Assembly: GCA_943362175.1 (NCBI GenBank)
Contig: CALRIU020000006.1
Span: forward strand, 201,522 to 265,521
Reading direction: 5' to 3'
DNA length: 64,000 bases
Source of the DNA: UBA4416 sp943362175
GTDB taxonomy: Bacteria; Bacteroidota; Bacteroidia; B-17B0; Aurantibacillaceae
In this document: positions 9,558 through 16,895 of the stretch, one piece after another
How the letters are laid out: every line of letters begins with the position of its first letter
Numbering within the stretch: position 1 is the first letter of the stretch
Program-made: the position numbers and the translations under genes
The notes under the pieces: generated by a model
What the model was told of the DNA's origin: nothing
The model's input: only the letters and a program-made list of their open reading frames with translations
The model's database searches: none

Positions 9558-11540
9558 ATGGCTGCAAAACTTGACAAACTCATCCAGGACAATGCGATCC
9601 AAGGCAATCCACTAGAAGTGTTGAGACTTTTTCTGGAAAATGAAGATAAACTAGAACAAGCTCGAAAAACCCAAGAGATGCGCTTTGTTGGTTATGTTTT
9701 GGATTTAGGTTATGATAAAGCTAAAATAATTACGAGTGACCCCTACAAATTAGCTGTGGGTGGTATTCCTCGGGGTACATTTTTAATTATGACGCCAAAC
9801 AATATTGATAAACTGCCCGCACATTTTACCCTACTAAGAGTTACCGGAGTTTCACCAACGCCGTTAAGTACACAAGTGCAACAAACATATTTTGAATTAC
9901 ACAAAAAATCGATGCCAGATTTGGATATTTGGACGCAAGGCGAACTACAGTGGGGGGCATTAGACTGCAACGTTTTAGGAATGTTTCACGTTGACCCCCT
10001 TAACAGCCAAAAGGTTGCTTTTTCTGGTGACGTTAACAACGTAGTAAGTGCACACCGTTATCGGGTATTTTCTCCAGACGAAAGGTTATTGAATGTGATC
10101 ATAAATGGGACTGTTAAAGCCGAGAATCAATATGAGATCGGGCAGCTTAGAACTATGGAATGTGGCATGTTAGCTAATGAAGATCCTTTTAAAATTGGAG
10201 TGAAAGTTTCAATGCGAGATTTTAAGGGAGCTCGCACAGCTATGTTTGGCAAAACAAGATTAGGTAAATCGAATGTTGTGAAATTGATTGCCAAGGGTAT
10301 GTTAGCTTCAACAGAACAAGATAAGTCAGTTGGCCAGTTAATTTTCGATATCAATGGCGAATATGCAAACGATAATCCTCAGGACGATAATAAATCTCTT
10401 CGCAGCTCTTTTGAGCAAAGATGTATTGTGTACGCATTGACGCCGAGAACTGGAACTCCGTCCAAACCACTTAGATTTAATTTCTATGAACAACCATCAT
10501 CTGCTGTGCAGGTTTTAAGTTCAATGCTAGCAACGCAGAGTAATCTCGCACAATACATCAAAAATTTCATGACGGTAAACTTACCAACAAGAGAGGAGTT
10601 TGATGATTTACCACAAAATGAAAAGACCAGAGCATTAAGGAAAATACAAATATTTTGGGCCATCTTGGAGAAAGCTGGCTTTCCGGCTAATGAAGCCACT
10701 ATTAAAGCTGCCAACTGGTCTGCGGCGAAAATACGGGATTTTAATCCTGGATTTAATGCCAATTTAAGATCTGCCATTTATGCAAACGGTACGTTACCTG
10801 GAGCTCCAAAGAATTTAGCGGAATTGAAAGGTGAACTAGAAAGGCTTCAAATCTTTAAAAAAGATAATCCAAATGATCCATTATTAATTTCTAGTTCAAG
10901 TAACACGCCATATTTTGATGCGGAAGCTTCCGCACTTCTTGAGTTCTTGCAGCCGGGAAGCTCGTCCGGAGGCGTTCGTGTGATAAGACCTTTTATTCAA
11001 TTCCATGATTCCTCGGCAGGTGATTTTGCTTCAGAAATATTGAAAGAAATAGATGAAGCAAAAACAGTTATTCTTGACCTAGGCAATGCAACTGATGAAA
11101 TGCGAAGGTACTTCAGCGACTATCTTTCCCGGAAAATATTTGGCCACCAGGAAGAGAAATTTGTCAATAATAAATTAGGTTCTCATTTTGTTCAATTATA
11201 TTTTGAAGAAGCGCACAACTTATTTCCGCCTGACAATAAGGATCTAACCGGCGTGTATGCTCGCTTCGCGAAAGAAGGAGCTAAGTTTCATATCGGCATG
11301 GTATATTCAACTCAATCCCCTTCAACAATAAATAAAGAACTTCTTACACAAACCGAGAATTTCTTTGTAGGGCATCTTTCAAGCACAGACGAAACAAAAG
11401 CCTTGTCAAGACTGCAAATTTGTTTTTCCGGAGTTGAGGATGACATTTTAAGGGCAAAAACTCCAGGTTACATGCGAATGCTTACCATGTCCCACAGATT
11501 TATTGTACCTGTTCAAGCATATAAATTTGAAGCTAAATAA
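9558..11540 (+). CDS. herA: HerA-type (DUF87) DNA-translocating ATPase
   Basis: A 660-residue FtsK/HerA-superfamily ATPase. Walker A is GKTRLGKS (231-238), followed by QLIFDINGEYAND. The second acidic motif is LYFEEAHNLFPPD (Glu550/551), and the sensor region reads YSTQSPSTINKELL. The first 200 residues resemble the HAS-barrel region of HerA proteins. HerA forms hexameric rings that pump DNA and work with NurA in end resection. The next gene encodes NurA, which strongly supports the call. Bacterial HerA homologues recur in defence loci. A cofactor role for Res/UvrD-made breaks is inferred. Spacing to nurA is 2 bases. Confidence 0.9.
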   Translation: MAAKLDKLIQDNAIQGNPLEVLRLFLENEDKLEQARKTQEMRFVGYVLDLGYDKAKIITSDPYKLAVGGIPRGTFLIMTPNNIDKLPAHFTLLRVTGVSPTPLSTQVQQTYFELHKKSMPDLDIWTQGELQWGALDCNVLGMFHVDPLNSQKVAFSGDVNNVVSAHRYRVFSPDERLLNVIINGTVKAENQYEIGQLRTMECGMLANEDPFKIGVKVSMRDFKGARTAMFGKTRLGKSNVVKLIAKGMLASTEQDKSVGQLIFDINGEYANDNPQDDNKSLRSSFEQRCIVYALTPRTGTPSKPLRFNFYEQPSSAVQVLSSMLATQSNLAQYIKNFMTVNLPTREEFDDLPQNEKTRALRKIQIFWAILEKAGFPANEATIKAANWSAAKIRDFNPGFNANLRSAIYANGTLPGAPKNLAELKGELERLQIFKKDNPNDPLLISSSSNTPYFDAEASALLEFLQPGSSSGGVRVIRPFIQFHDSSAGDFASEILKEIDEAKTVILDLGNATDEMRRYFSDYLSRKIFGHQEEKFVNNKLGSHFVQLYFEEAHNLFPPDNKDLTGVYARFAKEGAKFHIGMVYSTQSPSTINKELLTQTENFFVGHLSSTDETKALSRLQICFSGVEDDILRAKTPGYMRMLTMSHRFIVPVQAYKFEAK

Positions 11541-11542
11541 TC

Positions 11543-12898
11543 ATGCCATACGACTCAGGAAATAGATTGCCCGGAGAGAAGGCATCAAAACTTGGACACC
11601 TCTCCGTTGTGCAAAGCGAATGGGTAAAATCTCTTATTTTAGATTTCGAGTCTCATAAGGGGCTAGAGAACGACCCTTCGGAAACTATTTGGACGCCTTT
11701 AGTTGATAAACAAACGCCACTTAGGCACTTGTGGGCGGTTGATGGGTCGTATGTTGGTGTTGTGGGTTCCGGTAATCCACCTAAGGAAGTAGCGTTTGTT
11801 AAAACAGCAATTTTATCAGTTGATAAAACAAAACTAGGTGAAATAGACCCTGAAAATCCTCACCCATTGTTGCTAAAAGATATTCTTTCAGATAGCGCTT
11901 TGTTTCATGCAACTGTTTTTCCGTTACGAAATATTTTTAGTTCGAAAGGAAATAACAAAGATACTATACGACATATTGTTTTTGATTCAATGAAAATTGA
12001 TGAGAATGGTCAGTATTTTGAAACTTTAAAGTGGATAGCATATAAAAAATGGCGAAGAAGCGGCAGAGGCACTAGCTCGCCGGCTTTTGAATGCCACGCT
12101 TGTAACGAGAGAATTGACAATGGCATCGCATACGACCAAGAACGGTCCAATTGTCCTCATTGCGGGCAAGAGGTGTTGCTTACTGACATGATTGGATTCC
12201 ACTTAGAAATGACCGAAGAATCTGCTCCTGAATCTTTGGCTTCAGCTTACATGATGGTCATGGAGCATATTATGCTTTTTACTTTAATTAGATTGTTGTG
12301 GGACAATCGAGATTCAAACCTAGTAAGCGAAACGCTTTTTATAAAAGATGGCCCGCTCACGTTGCGCAGCCAATATTCTAAACTTATTCCCAACATCCGC
12401 GAGTTTCTACAGTTTGCTAAGGATAAAGCCCGACCTATCCACGTAATAGGTCAGGAAAAATCTGGTGCCTTTTTCGATCATCTTGCTAGTATTACCAAGT
12501 TTGCCGCTCCTAAAGAGGCAAATCAACCTATGCATTACGCTGTTTTAAGTCATGACTATGTTAGGAATGAGGTATATCGAGCGCCTGATTTAACAAACCC
12601 TTATGGGAAGAGGACAAATTGGGGTGAAAAACTATATGTAAAAATGGAACCTGGAACTCAAATGGTATTAAATATTCCAACGGGCAATTATAATGACTCC
12701 GGAAGTTTTCCAATAGAATCAGATCTAATTGGATTACATAGAATCCTAGCTACTTTACCAGAAATACTAAGTAGAAAATTCGAAGGCGCTATTTTTCCTA
12801 TTGAGCTCGCAAATGGCGTGGCATCAATGTCAAGCTACCCATCGGCTAAAATTTTAGAACGCTTTATAGACGAATTAACACAAAGAGATGAAGATTAA
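11543..12898 (+). CDS. nurA: NurA-domain nuclease with inserted zinc ribbon
   Basis: The 451-residue protein shows the NurA signature: an acidic VDGSYVG near the N-terminus (Asp67), a second acidic IKDGPLTLRSQY (about 269), and later GQEKSGAFFDHL and ELANGVASMSSYP. Between them sits a zinc ribbon with CHAC (Cys184/187) and CPHC (Cys204/207). NurA is a 5'-3' exonuclease and ssDNA endonuclease, usually partnered with HerA, which is encoded 2 bases upstream. The zinc ribbon is an extra relative to short archaeal NurA proteins. The last 11 bases overlap the start of the dGTPase gene, so the two are translationally linked. Confidence 0.85.
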   Translation: MPYDSGNRLPGEKASKLGHLSVVQSEWVKSLILDFESHKGLENDPSETIWTPLVDKQTPLRHLWAVDGSYVGVVGSGNPPKEVAFVKTAILSVDKTKLGEIDPENPHPLLLKDILSDSALFHATVFPLRNIFSSKGNNKDTIRHIVFDSMKIDENGQYFETLKWIAYKKWRRSGRGTSSPAFECHACNERIDNGIAYDQERSNCPHCGQEVLLTDMIGFHLEMTEESAPESLASAYMMVMEHIMLFTLIRLLWDNRDSNLVSETLFIKDGPLTLRSQYSKLIPNIREFLQFAKDKARPIHVIGQEKSGAFFDHLASITKFAAPKEANQPMHYAVLSHDYVRNEVYRAPDLTNPYGKRTNWGEKLYVKMEPGTQMVLNIPTGNYNDSGSFPIESDLIGLHRILATLPEILSRKFEGAIFPIELANGVASMSSYPSAKILERFIDELTQRDED

Positions 12899-13775
12899 AG
12901 AAAAAAACAATTACTGGTTGACTTGCTTTTCAGACCAGCGCTATGGCTTACCTAAAAATATCTCTGGTGTAAGAACAGAATATGAACGAGATTATGATCG
13001 CATCATCTTTTCGTCTGCTTTCAGGCGTTTACAGAACAAAACTCAGGTCTTCCCTCTTCCGAAACATATTTTTGTACACAATCGCTTAACCCACTCCCTT
13101 GAGGTAGCAAGTGTAGGAAGGTCACTCGGAAAAATCATTGGTAAACATATTTCCGAGCTACCAGAGGTTAACAAGAATGAAGAAGCGCGTCGCTTCTACC
13201 GCAACCATTTAAAAAGTGTAATAGCAGCAGCGGCTTTGGCTCATGACTTAGGCAATCCAGCTTTCGGGCATTCCGGAGAAGAAGCTATATCAAAGTTTTT
13301 TAAGGAGAGTATTGATCCTAAAATGAAAGAACTTTTCTCGGCAGAAGAGTGGTCTGACCTCACAAATTTTGAGGGAAACGCAAACGCCTTGAGAATATTA
13401 ACTCGACAATATCACGGTAGGCTAGTAGGTGGCTTTAGGTTGACATATGCAACATTAGCAAGTATATTAAAGTACCCGTGTTCGTCAACACAAAGTATGG
13501 GTAAAAAGGGCCCCCTACATCTAAAAAAGTATGGTTACTTCCAAACTGAAAAAATCGTTTTTAACGAAGTTGCAAAAGCTACTGGAATGGTTCCAGATCA
13601 ATCAAATAAAGGAGCCTTCTTTAGACATCCTTTTGTTTACCTGGTGGAGGCGGCAGACGATATTTGTTATAATATCATAGATTTTGAAGACGCCCATCGC
13701 TTAAAGATACTCAGCACCAAATATGTTGCAGATACGTTTCTAAAAATCATCAAACTAAACAAAAAAGGGCATTAA
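12888..13775 (+). pseudogene. dgt: dGTPase, N-terminal 293 codons (disrupted by IS)
   Basis: This is the N-terminal part of an HD-domain deoxyguanosinetriphosphate triphosphohydrolase. The metal-binding HD set is present: NRLTH (His69), LAHDLGNPAFGHSGEE (His119-Asp120) and VEAADDICYNIIDFEDAH. Family members are typically near 450 residues, but this frame ends after 295 because an IS1595-type element begins at 13767 and its end supplies the last codons (GGG CAT TAA). The C-terminal part resumes at 16383. Joining 13766 to 16383, which drops the element and one A6 copy, gives one 463-codon frame. Host dGTPases can deplete dGTP during phage infection, so this gene was probably an effector arm of the operon. 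The catalytic site alone is unlikely to be active. Confidence 0.92.
13761..13766 (+). repeat. Flanking direct repeat A6 (probable target duplication, left copy)
   Basis: AAAAAA abuts the left end, and the same six bases follow the right end at 16377-16382. Keeping only one copy rejoins the dGTPase reading frame exactly. Confidence 0.7.
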
Positions 13776-13790
13776 TCCCTTCAAAACATA
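13767..13790 (+). repeat. Left terminal inverted repeat of the IS element
   Basis: Begins GGGCATTAATCCC and pairs with the reverse complement of 16353-16376 at 21 of 24 positions. The mismatches are at positions 8, 14 and 18. It directly follows the A6 flank. Confidence 0.9.
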
Positions 13791-13856
13791 CTTAAGGAAT
13801 TAAAAAAGGCTCGAACAAGCTGTGAAGCAAGAGGAGCCAATTTTTATGTAACCTAC

Positions 13857-13923
13857 CCTAGGCTATGAATAGATGGTTTAGCAGACCTAGCCATTTAAGG
13901 CTAATCTATTCATAGTATCTAGG
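13857..13923. repeat. Long interrupted palindrome in the IS left arm
   Basis: CTATGAATAGAT (13863-13874) pairs perfectly with ATCTATTCATAG (13904-13915). CCTAG/CTAGG extend the stem and TAGCC/GGCTA form an inner stem. The region 13776-14073 has no gene, so this may be an RNA structure or transposition-related site. Confidence 0.7.
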
Positions 13924-13996
13924 CTTTACATTATTATAAAACTAGATAATTTCAGATCATTTGTAAATACGCAAAATTACCTGATTTTATACACTT

Positions 13997-14062
13997 AAAG
14001 TTATTTCCAGCTTCGGCTTTTTAGGTCTTTTGAGGGACCAAAAGCCTAGCTAGAATAACTTT
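13997..14062 (-). terminator. Nested hairpin downstream of the 131-aa passenger gene
   Basis: An outer stem AAAGTTATT...AATAACTTT encloses an inner stem GGCTTTT/AAAAGCC with GGTC/GACC. It lies 11 bases beyond the stop of the minus-strand gene 14074-14469, so it could act as a terminator or protect the mRNA 3' end. No long U-run is present, so a recombination or folding role stays possible. Confidence 0.5.
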
Positions 14063-14073
14063 AGCCTACGCAC

Positions 14074-14469
14074 CTATTGGTTGATTATTATCACACACCA
14101 TTCATCTAATTTTTCAAGAGTTATAAAGAAATCATTTTGATAATCTTTCCATTTATACTCTGATATTCTCACAAAATCTCTGTTGTTTATTTCAACAACC
14201 TTATTAATATCTGAAATACTATAGGCGAGTTTTATCAAATAACACTCTTTGTTTTTATTAAAGAAGAAAGTGGATAATTTGCGAGGATCATCAGCTTTAT
14301 AAAACATATAGATAGAATAAAATTCATTTTTAGCATCATAATATTCTTCATATTTAGTGCATTCAGGTTTGTTTTTTATAGCATCTAATGATGTTTTGTA
14401 ATCCCAACCTAAACCCTGGGAAAAGGAATTTAAAGAGCCAAATAAAAGAGCAACAAATAAAGCTTTCAT
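14074..14469 (-). CDS. Hypothetical secreted protein (IS passenger)
   Basis: A 131-residue protein beginning MKALFVALLFGSLNSFSQG, a clear signal peptide with likely cleavage after FSQ, so the mature part is outside the cytoplasm. The mature protein is rich in Tyr, Phe and Lys, with alternating hydrophobic stretches (IYMFYKAD, STFFFNKNKECYLIKLAYSI, FFITLEKL) that suggest a small beta fold. Cys residues near KPECTKY, KECYLI and DEWCVI may include a disulphide. I do not recognise the family. The gene lies inside the transposable element between two hairpin regions and points away from the transposase module, which suggests it is cargo rather than a transposition factor. Confidence 0.65.
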   Translation of the reverse strand: MKALFVALLFGSLNSFSQGLGWDYKTSLDAIKNKPECTKYEEYYDAKNEFYSIYMFYKADDPRKLSTFFFNKNKECYLIKLAYSISDINKVVEINNRDFVRISEYKWKDYQNDFFITLEKLDEWCVIIINQ

Positions 14470-14517
14470 AGATAAGTTTTTGTATCCTAAAGCCCTACGG
14501 ATGGTTATAAAAGAGAA

Positions 14518-14593
14518 GCGTGGGCTTTTAACTTATTCTACTGGCTGAGGTACTGAGATACCCATTGAAATAGAAGTAAGTATTGGCCCACGC
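14518..14593. repeat. Hairpin upstream of the passenger gene
   Basis: GCGTGGGC (14518-14525) pairs with GCCCACGC (14586-14593), and ACTTATTCTA pairs with TAGAAGTAAGT inside it, giving a long imperfect stem. It lies between divergent genes 14074-14469 (minus) and 14717-14857 (plus). Confidence 0.65.
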
Positions 14594-14614
14594 CTTTGGC
14601 ATGAGCATTACACT

Positions 14615-14675
14615 TATATTCTATGTTCAATCGGTTTGTGGAAAAGATTCTCAGTTTTCAGCCACAAAGAATATA
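14615..14675. repeat. Bulged hairpin between divergent IS genes
   Basis: TATATTCT with TTTGTGG pairs with CCACAAA and AGAATATA around a one-sided bulge. Together with 14518-14593 it fills the 247-base gap, which must also hold promoters for both divergent genes. Confidence 0.6.
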
Positions 14676-14716
14676 GCTAACGCTAATATTGTATACAAAT
14701 TTAGTAATTTTACAAT

Positions 14717-14857
14717 ATGTCCAAGAAGAAAAAGAAAATAAAGTCTATTGAAGAATTAACAAAAAATTTTGAGAAGTTTATTGAAGAGAAGACTATACAA
14801 GAGAAAGAGTTTAATAAGAATTTAGAAAAGATCATTAAGAAACATAAGAAAGCATAG
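14717..14857 (+). CDS. Small Lys-rich protein (46 aa), IS-encoded
   Basis: ATG at 14717 opens a 46-codon frame starting MSKKKKKIKSIEELTKNFEK and ending IIKKHKKA. It is highly basic, contains no Cys, and would form one or two amphipathic helices, possibly a short coiled coil. It is convergent with the transposase and overlaps its 3' end by 23 bases. Nucleic-acid binding or a structural helper for the transposase is a guess from charge only. It could also be chance in AT-rich DNA, but the clean start and regular helix pattern favour a real gene. Confidence 0.5.
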   Translation: MSKKKKKIKSIEELTKNFEKFIEEKTIQEKEFNKNLEKIIKKHKKA

Positions 14858-15719
14858 CATCAAATATTTGCTTATTGTTTTTGTTGTTAAACCTAAATAC
14901 ACACTCATTAATGTAATTTTGCATGTATTTTCTTGATACATGAATGTAGCTACCATTAATAGTTCTTTTCACTATTGACCAGAAATTTTCTAGTCCATTA
15001 GTCCAGCAATCACCTTTTACATAGTTACCAGTACCATGATTTACAAATTGGTGATCGTAACTATAACATAAGCCATTATAAGAGTTCCATTCATCAGTCA
15101 TGATAGTAGAACCTCTCTGAATTTTAGAATAAATAATAGGTTTTAAAGTATTGGTGCGTACATCAGGTACAACATAAGCAGAAACTTTACCACCTCTTTG
15201 AAGTATTCCAAATACAGGAACCTTATCAGCATAACTTCTACCTTTAGTATACTTAAATTTCTTATTGTGATGTCTATTCTTATTCTTACCACCCACATAG
15301 GTTTCATCTAATTCAACAATACCGGAAAATGAATTTTCATCATTATTAAGCATACTTCTAAGCTTGTTTAATATTCTCCAAGCTGTTTTATAGGTTACAC
15401 CCAATTGTCTTTGAAGTTCATAAGCTGATAAGCCATTTTTTGAAACAGTAAATAAGAAGATCGCATAAAACCAATACATTAAAGGAGTAGTACTCTTTTC
15501 AAATATGGTTCCAGCACAAGGATAAAATTGATGCTTACATTTAGGGCATTGAAAACATCTTCTATTTAATACTCTTTTATATGTGATATTTTCACCACAT
15601 TTTAAACAGTTCTTAGTATCACCATAAGTAATGCTAAAAACCTTATTTAGACAAGCTTCTTCTGTAGAATATTGCTCTCTAAATTGCTTGATTGTAAATT
15701 TTTCTTTATTTTTGCACAT
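14835..15719 (-). CDS. ISXO2-like transposase (IS1595 family)
   Basis: A 294-residue transposase. An N-terminal zinc ribbon (CLKCGE...CFQCPKCKHQF) is followed by a helix-turn-helix-like stretch (GLSAYELQRQLGVTYKTAW) and the DDE-type core: VELDETYVGGKNK, IMTDEWNSY and WTNGLENFWSIVKR, ending in a Tyr/Asn-rich helix. This is the ISXO2/IS1595 arrangement at normal length, with no internal stop. I chose the start at 15719 (MCKNKEKF) because a longer frame to 15761 would run into the T-arm of the tRNA-like gene. The ATG lies 15 bases after that tRNA, so they share a transcript. The element is probably still mobile or recently was. Confidence 0.9.
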   Translation of the reverse strand: MCKNKEKFTIKQFREQYSTEEACLNKVFSITYGDTKNCLKCGENITYKRVLNRRCFQCPKCKHQFYPCAGTIFEKSTTPLMYWFYAIFLFTVSKNGLSAYELQRQLGVTYKTAWRILNKLRSMLNNDENSFSGIVELDETYVGGKNKNRHHNKKFKYTKGRSYADKVPVFGILQRGGKVSAYVVPDVRTNTLKPIIYSKIQRGSTIMTDEWNSYNGLCYSYDHQFVNHGTGNYVKGDCWTNGLENFWSIVKRTINGSYIHVSRKYMQNYINECVFRFNNKNNKQIFDAMLSYVS

Positions 15720-15734
15720 AAGTAATTTATTTAG

Positions 15735-15807
15735 TACCCCTAGCAAGATTTGAACTTGCATCTGTCGCTTCGCAAAAACGGCGCTTTTCCAATTAAGCTA
15801 TAGGGGC
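15735..15807 (-). tRNA. tRNA-like gene inside the IS (anticodon reads UGC)
   Basis: The minus strand folds as a 73-nt tRNA: acceptor GCCCCTA/TAGGGGT (1-72 is G-U), D arm GCTT-AATTGGAA-AAGC with G18G19, T arm GCAAG-TTCAAAT-CTTGC perfect, a 5-nt variable loop, discriminator A, and CCA not encoded. The anticodon loop TTTGCGA gives UGC, nominally Ala. Oddities: the anticodon stem has a C27-A43 mismatch and a U-G pair, base 37 is G, and the G3-U70 Ala identity pair is absent (C3-G70). It sits between the terminator of the 126-aa gene and the transposase start. Whether it is charged, and with what, is open. Confidence 0.7.
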
Positions 15808-15818
15808 TATTTGAAGAT

Positions 15819-15852
15819 TAAAAGGTCAGTATTCACAGTACTGGCCTTTTTA
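15819..15852 (-). terminator. Hairpin terminator of the 126-aa gene
   Basis: AAAGGCCAGTA pairs with TACTGACCTTT on the minus strand (one G-U), followed by TTTT. It lies 7-40 bases downstream of the stop at 15859 and upstream of the tRNA-like gene. Confidence 0.75.
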
Positions 15853-15858
15853 CTTTCA

Positions 15859-16239
15859 TTATTTTATAAGAGAATATATATACTTTTTACCTTCTCTAAT
15901 CTTACTTAATTCTCCTGTACTACCCATTGCTGAGCAATATTGAGTAACAGTCATTAGAATTTTATCAGGATTAAGAGTAGGTTCTTCTTTGTATATAGCC
16001 TTAGATATAACTTCGGCAGAAGCAGGGCCTTTAGTTAGTGCATATAGGATTTTATCTTTCCATGTACCAGCTTTTGGATAAGGAGTATAAGTTTCTAATG
16101 CTTTAGCTAGAACACCCATATATACAGGTATTGTACCACCAAAAGCAATAATAGCAGATTCTATTTTAAGTCTTTCTGCATTATTATCTCTATGTTTTCT
16201 ATAGAGATTGTCTAAAATTTCATCATCTTTGTATTCCAT
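15859..16239 (-). CDS. Hypothetical protein, winged-helix-like (IS passenger)
   Basis: A 126-residue protein with a charged helical N-terminus (EILDNLYRKHRDNNAERLKIESAIIAFGG) and a C-terminal half (about 58-125) that reads like a winged helix: TWKDKILYALTKGPASAEVISKAIYK, then a long helix and the wing GKKYIYSL. A DNA-binding regulator of the transposase or of the element is plausible but unproven, and I do not recognise a named family. It is the first gene inside the right end, transcribed towards the tRNA-like gene and transposase. Its promoter must lie in the very AT-rich 16240-16352. Confidence 0.6.
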   Translation of the reverse strand: MEYKDDEILDNLYRKHRDNNAERLKIESAIIAFGGTIPVYMGVLAKALETYTPYPKAGTWKDKILYALTKGPASAEVISKAIYKEEPTLNPDKILMTVTQYCSAMGSTGELSKIREGKKYIYSLIK

Positions 16240-16352
16240 ACTTATATTTTGTTTTAAGTTTATGGAAACAAAGATATAAAATAAATCAACACAAAATATA
16301 ATAAAATATAAATTAAAACATAACTAATTGATAATCAGATTATATAATTTTA

Positions 16353-16376
16353 TATGTTCTGAGGGGATCAATGCCC
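16353..16376 (-). repeat. Right terminal inverted repeat of the IS element
   Basis: On the minus strand it reads GGGCATTGATCCC, matching the left end. On the plus strand it contains GAGGGG followed 4 bases later by ATG (16371), which puts a potential ribosome site and start codon in frame with the dGTPase C-terminal part. Confidence 0.9.
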
Positions 16377-16895
16377 AAAAAAGAAAAGCTATCCCATATA
16401 AAAACCACATGCAAACTTTTAGAGGAAGATAGTAATGAACTAATAGCTTATTTAAGAGCTAAAGCAATTAACTATTTAGACCTTTCTGTCGCAGATGAAT
16501 TTATAAATAACATTGGTAAGATCGCAAAGGGCACGTACAAAGGCTCTCTTTATTCTAATCTTAAAGACGCAAAATCTATCTTAGAAGAAATTGAAAAAGT
16601 ATCATATGAAAAGATTTATAATTACCAAAGCGTCGCGAAGATAGAATTAGCAGGGTTTCAGATCATGTCGACGCTAGTTGAGAAATTTATCGAAGCCGCT
16701 TTAACACCAAGAAAGGACCGAATAAAACGTCAAAATAAGATTTTAGAACTCCTTCCGAATCAGCATCGATTCGAGGAAACTGATAGCGCATATTTAAAAT
16801 CAATGTCTATTATAGACTATATTGCTGGAATGACAGATTTATATGCCCTTGAATTATACAACAATATAACAGGCATTGAAATGCCCTCATTTTAA
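16371..16895 (+). pseudogene. dgt: dGTPase, C-terminal part (separated by IS)
   Basis: From 16383 this is the missing C-terminal 170 residues of the dGTPase. ELIAYLRAKAINYLDLSV, YEKIYNYQSVAKIELAGFQ, LELLPNQHRF and DYIAGMTDLYALELYNNITG are hallmark C-terminal segments of the family. The first four codons (ATG CCC AAA AAA) come from the element's right end and the A6 repeat. GAGGGG sits 4 bases before this ATG, so the piece could be translated alone. Complementation by two separately made halves is conceivable but speculative. Its 3' end overlaps the convergent gene 16892-17473 by 4 bases. Confidence 0.9.
16377..16382 (+). repeat. Flanking direct repeat A6 (probable target duplication, right copy)
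   Basis: Second copy of the A6 flank. Because the target is a homopolymer, the true duplication length cannot be fixed from one locus. Confidence 0.7.

Larger units (their letters stand above)
13767..16376. mobile_element. IS1595/ISXO2-type element with passenger genes, inserted in dgt
   Basis: A 2,610-bp element bounded by 24-bp inverted repeats (13767-13790 and 16353-16376; 21 of 24 positions match) and flanked by A6 on both sides (13761-13766, 16377-16382). Content from left: structured non-coding DNA, a minus-strand secreted 131-aa protein, more hairpins, a plus-strand 46-aa Lys-rich ORF, then on the minus strand the ISXO2-like transposase, a tRNA-like gene and a 126-aa protein. Base composition is even more AT-rich than the host island. 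Precise removal restores the dGTPase frame. The IS1595 family is reported to make 8-bp target duplications. Only 6 identical bases are seen here, in a poly-A tract where exact limits are ambiguous. Confidence 0.9.

Noticed and set aside
13997..14716. Integron cassette (attC-like hairpins around the 131-aa gene)
   Set aside because: The palindromes lack the paired RYYYAAC / GTTRRRY core sites and no integrase is present. The transposon ends explain the unit better.
15720..15761. Longer transposase start at 15761
   Set aside because: The extra 14 codons (MQVQILLGVLNKLL) are translated from the T-arm and 3' end of the tRNA-like gene.
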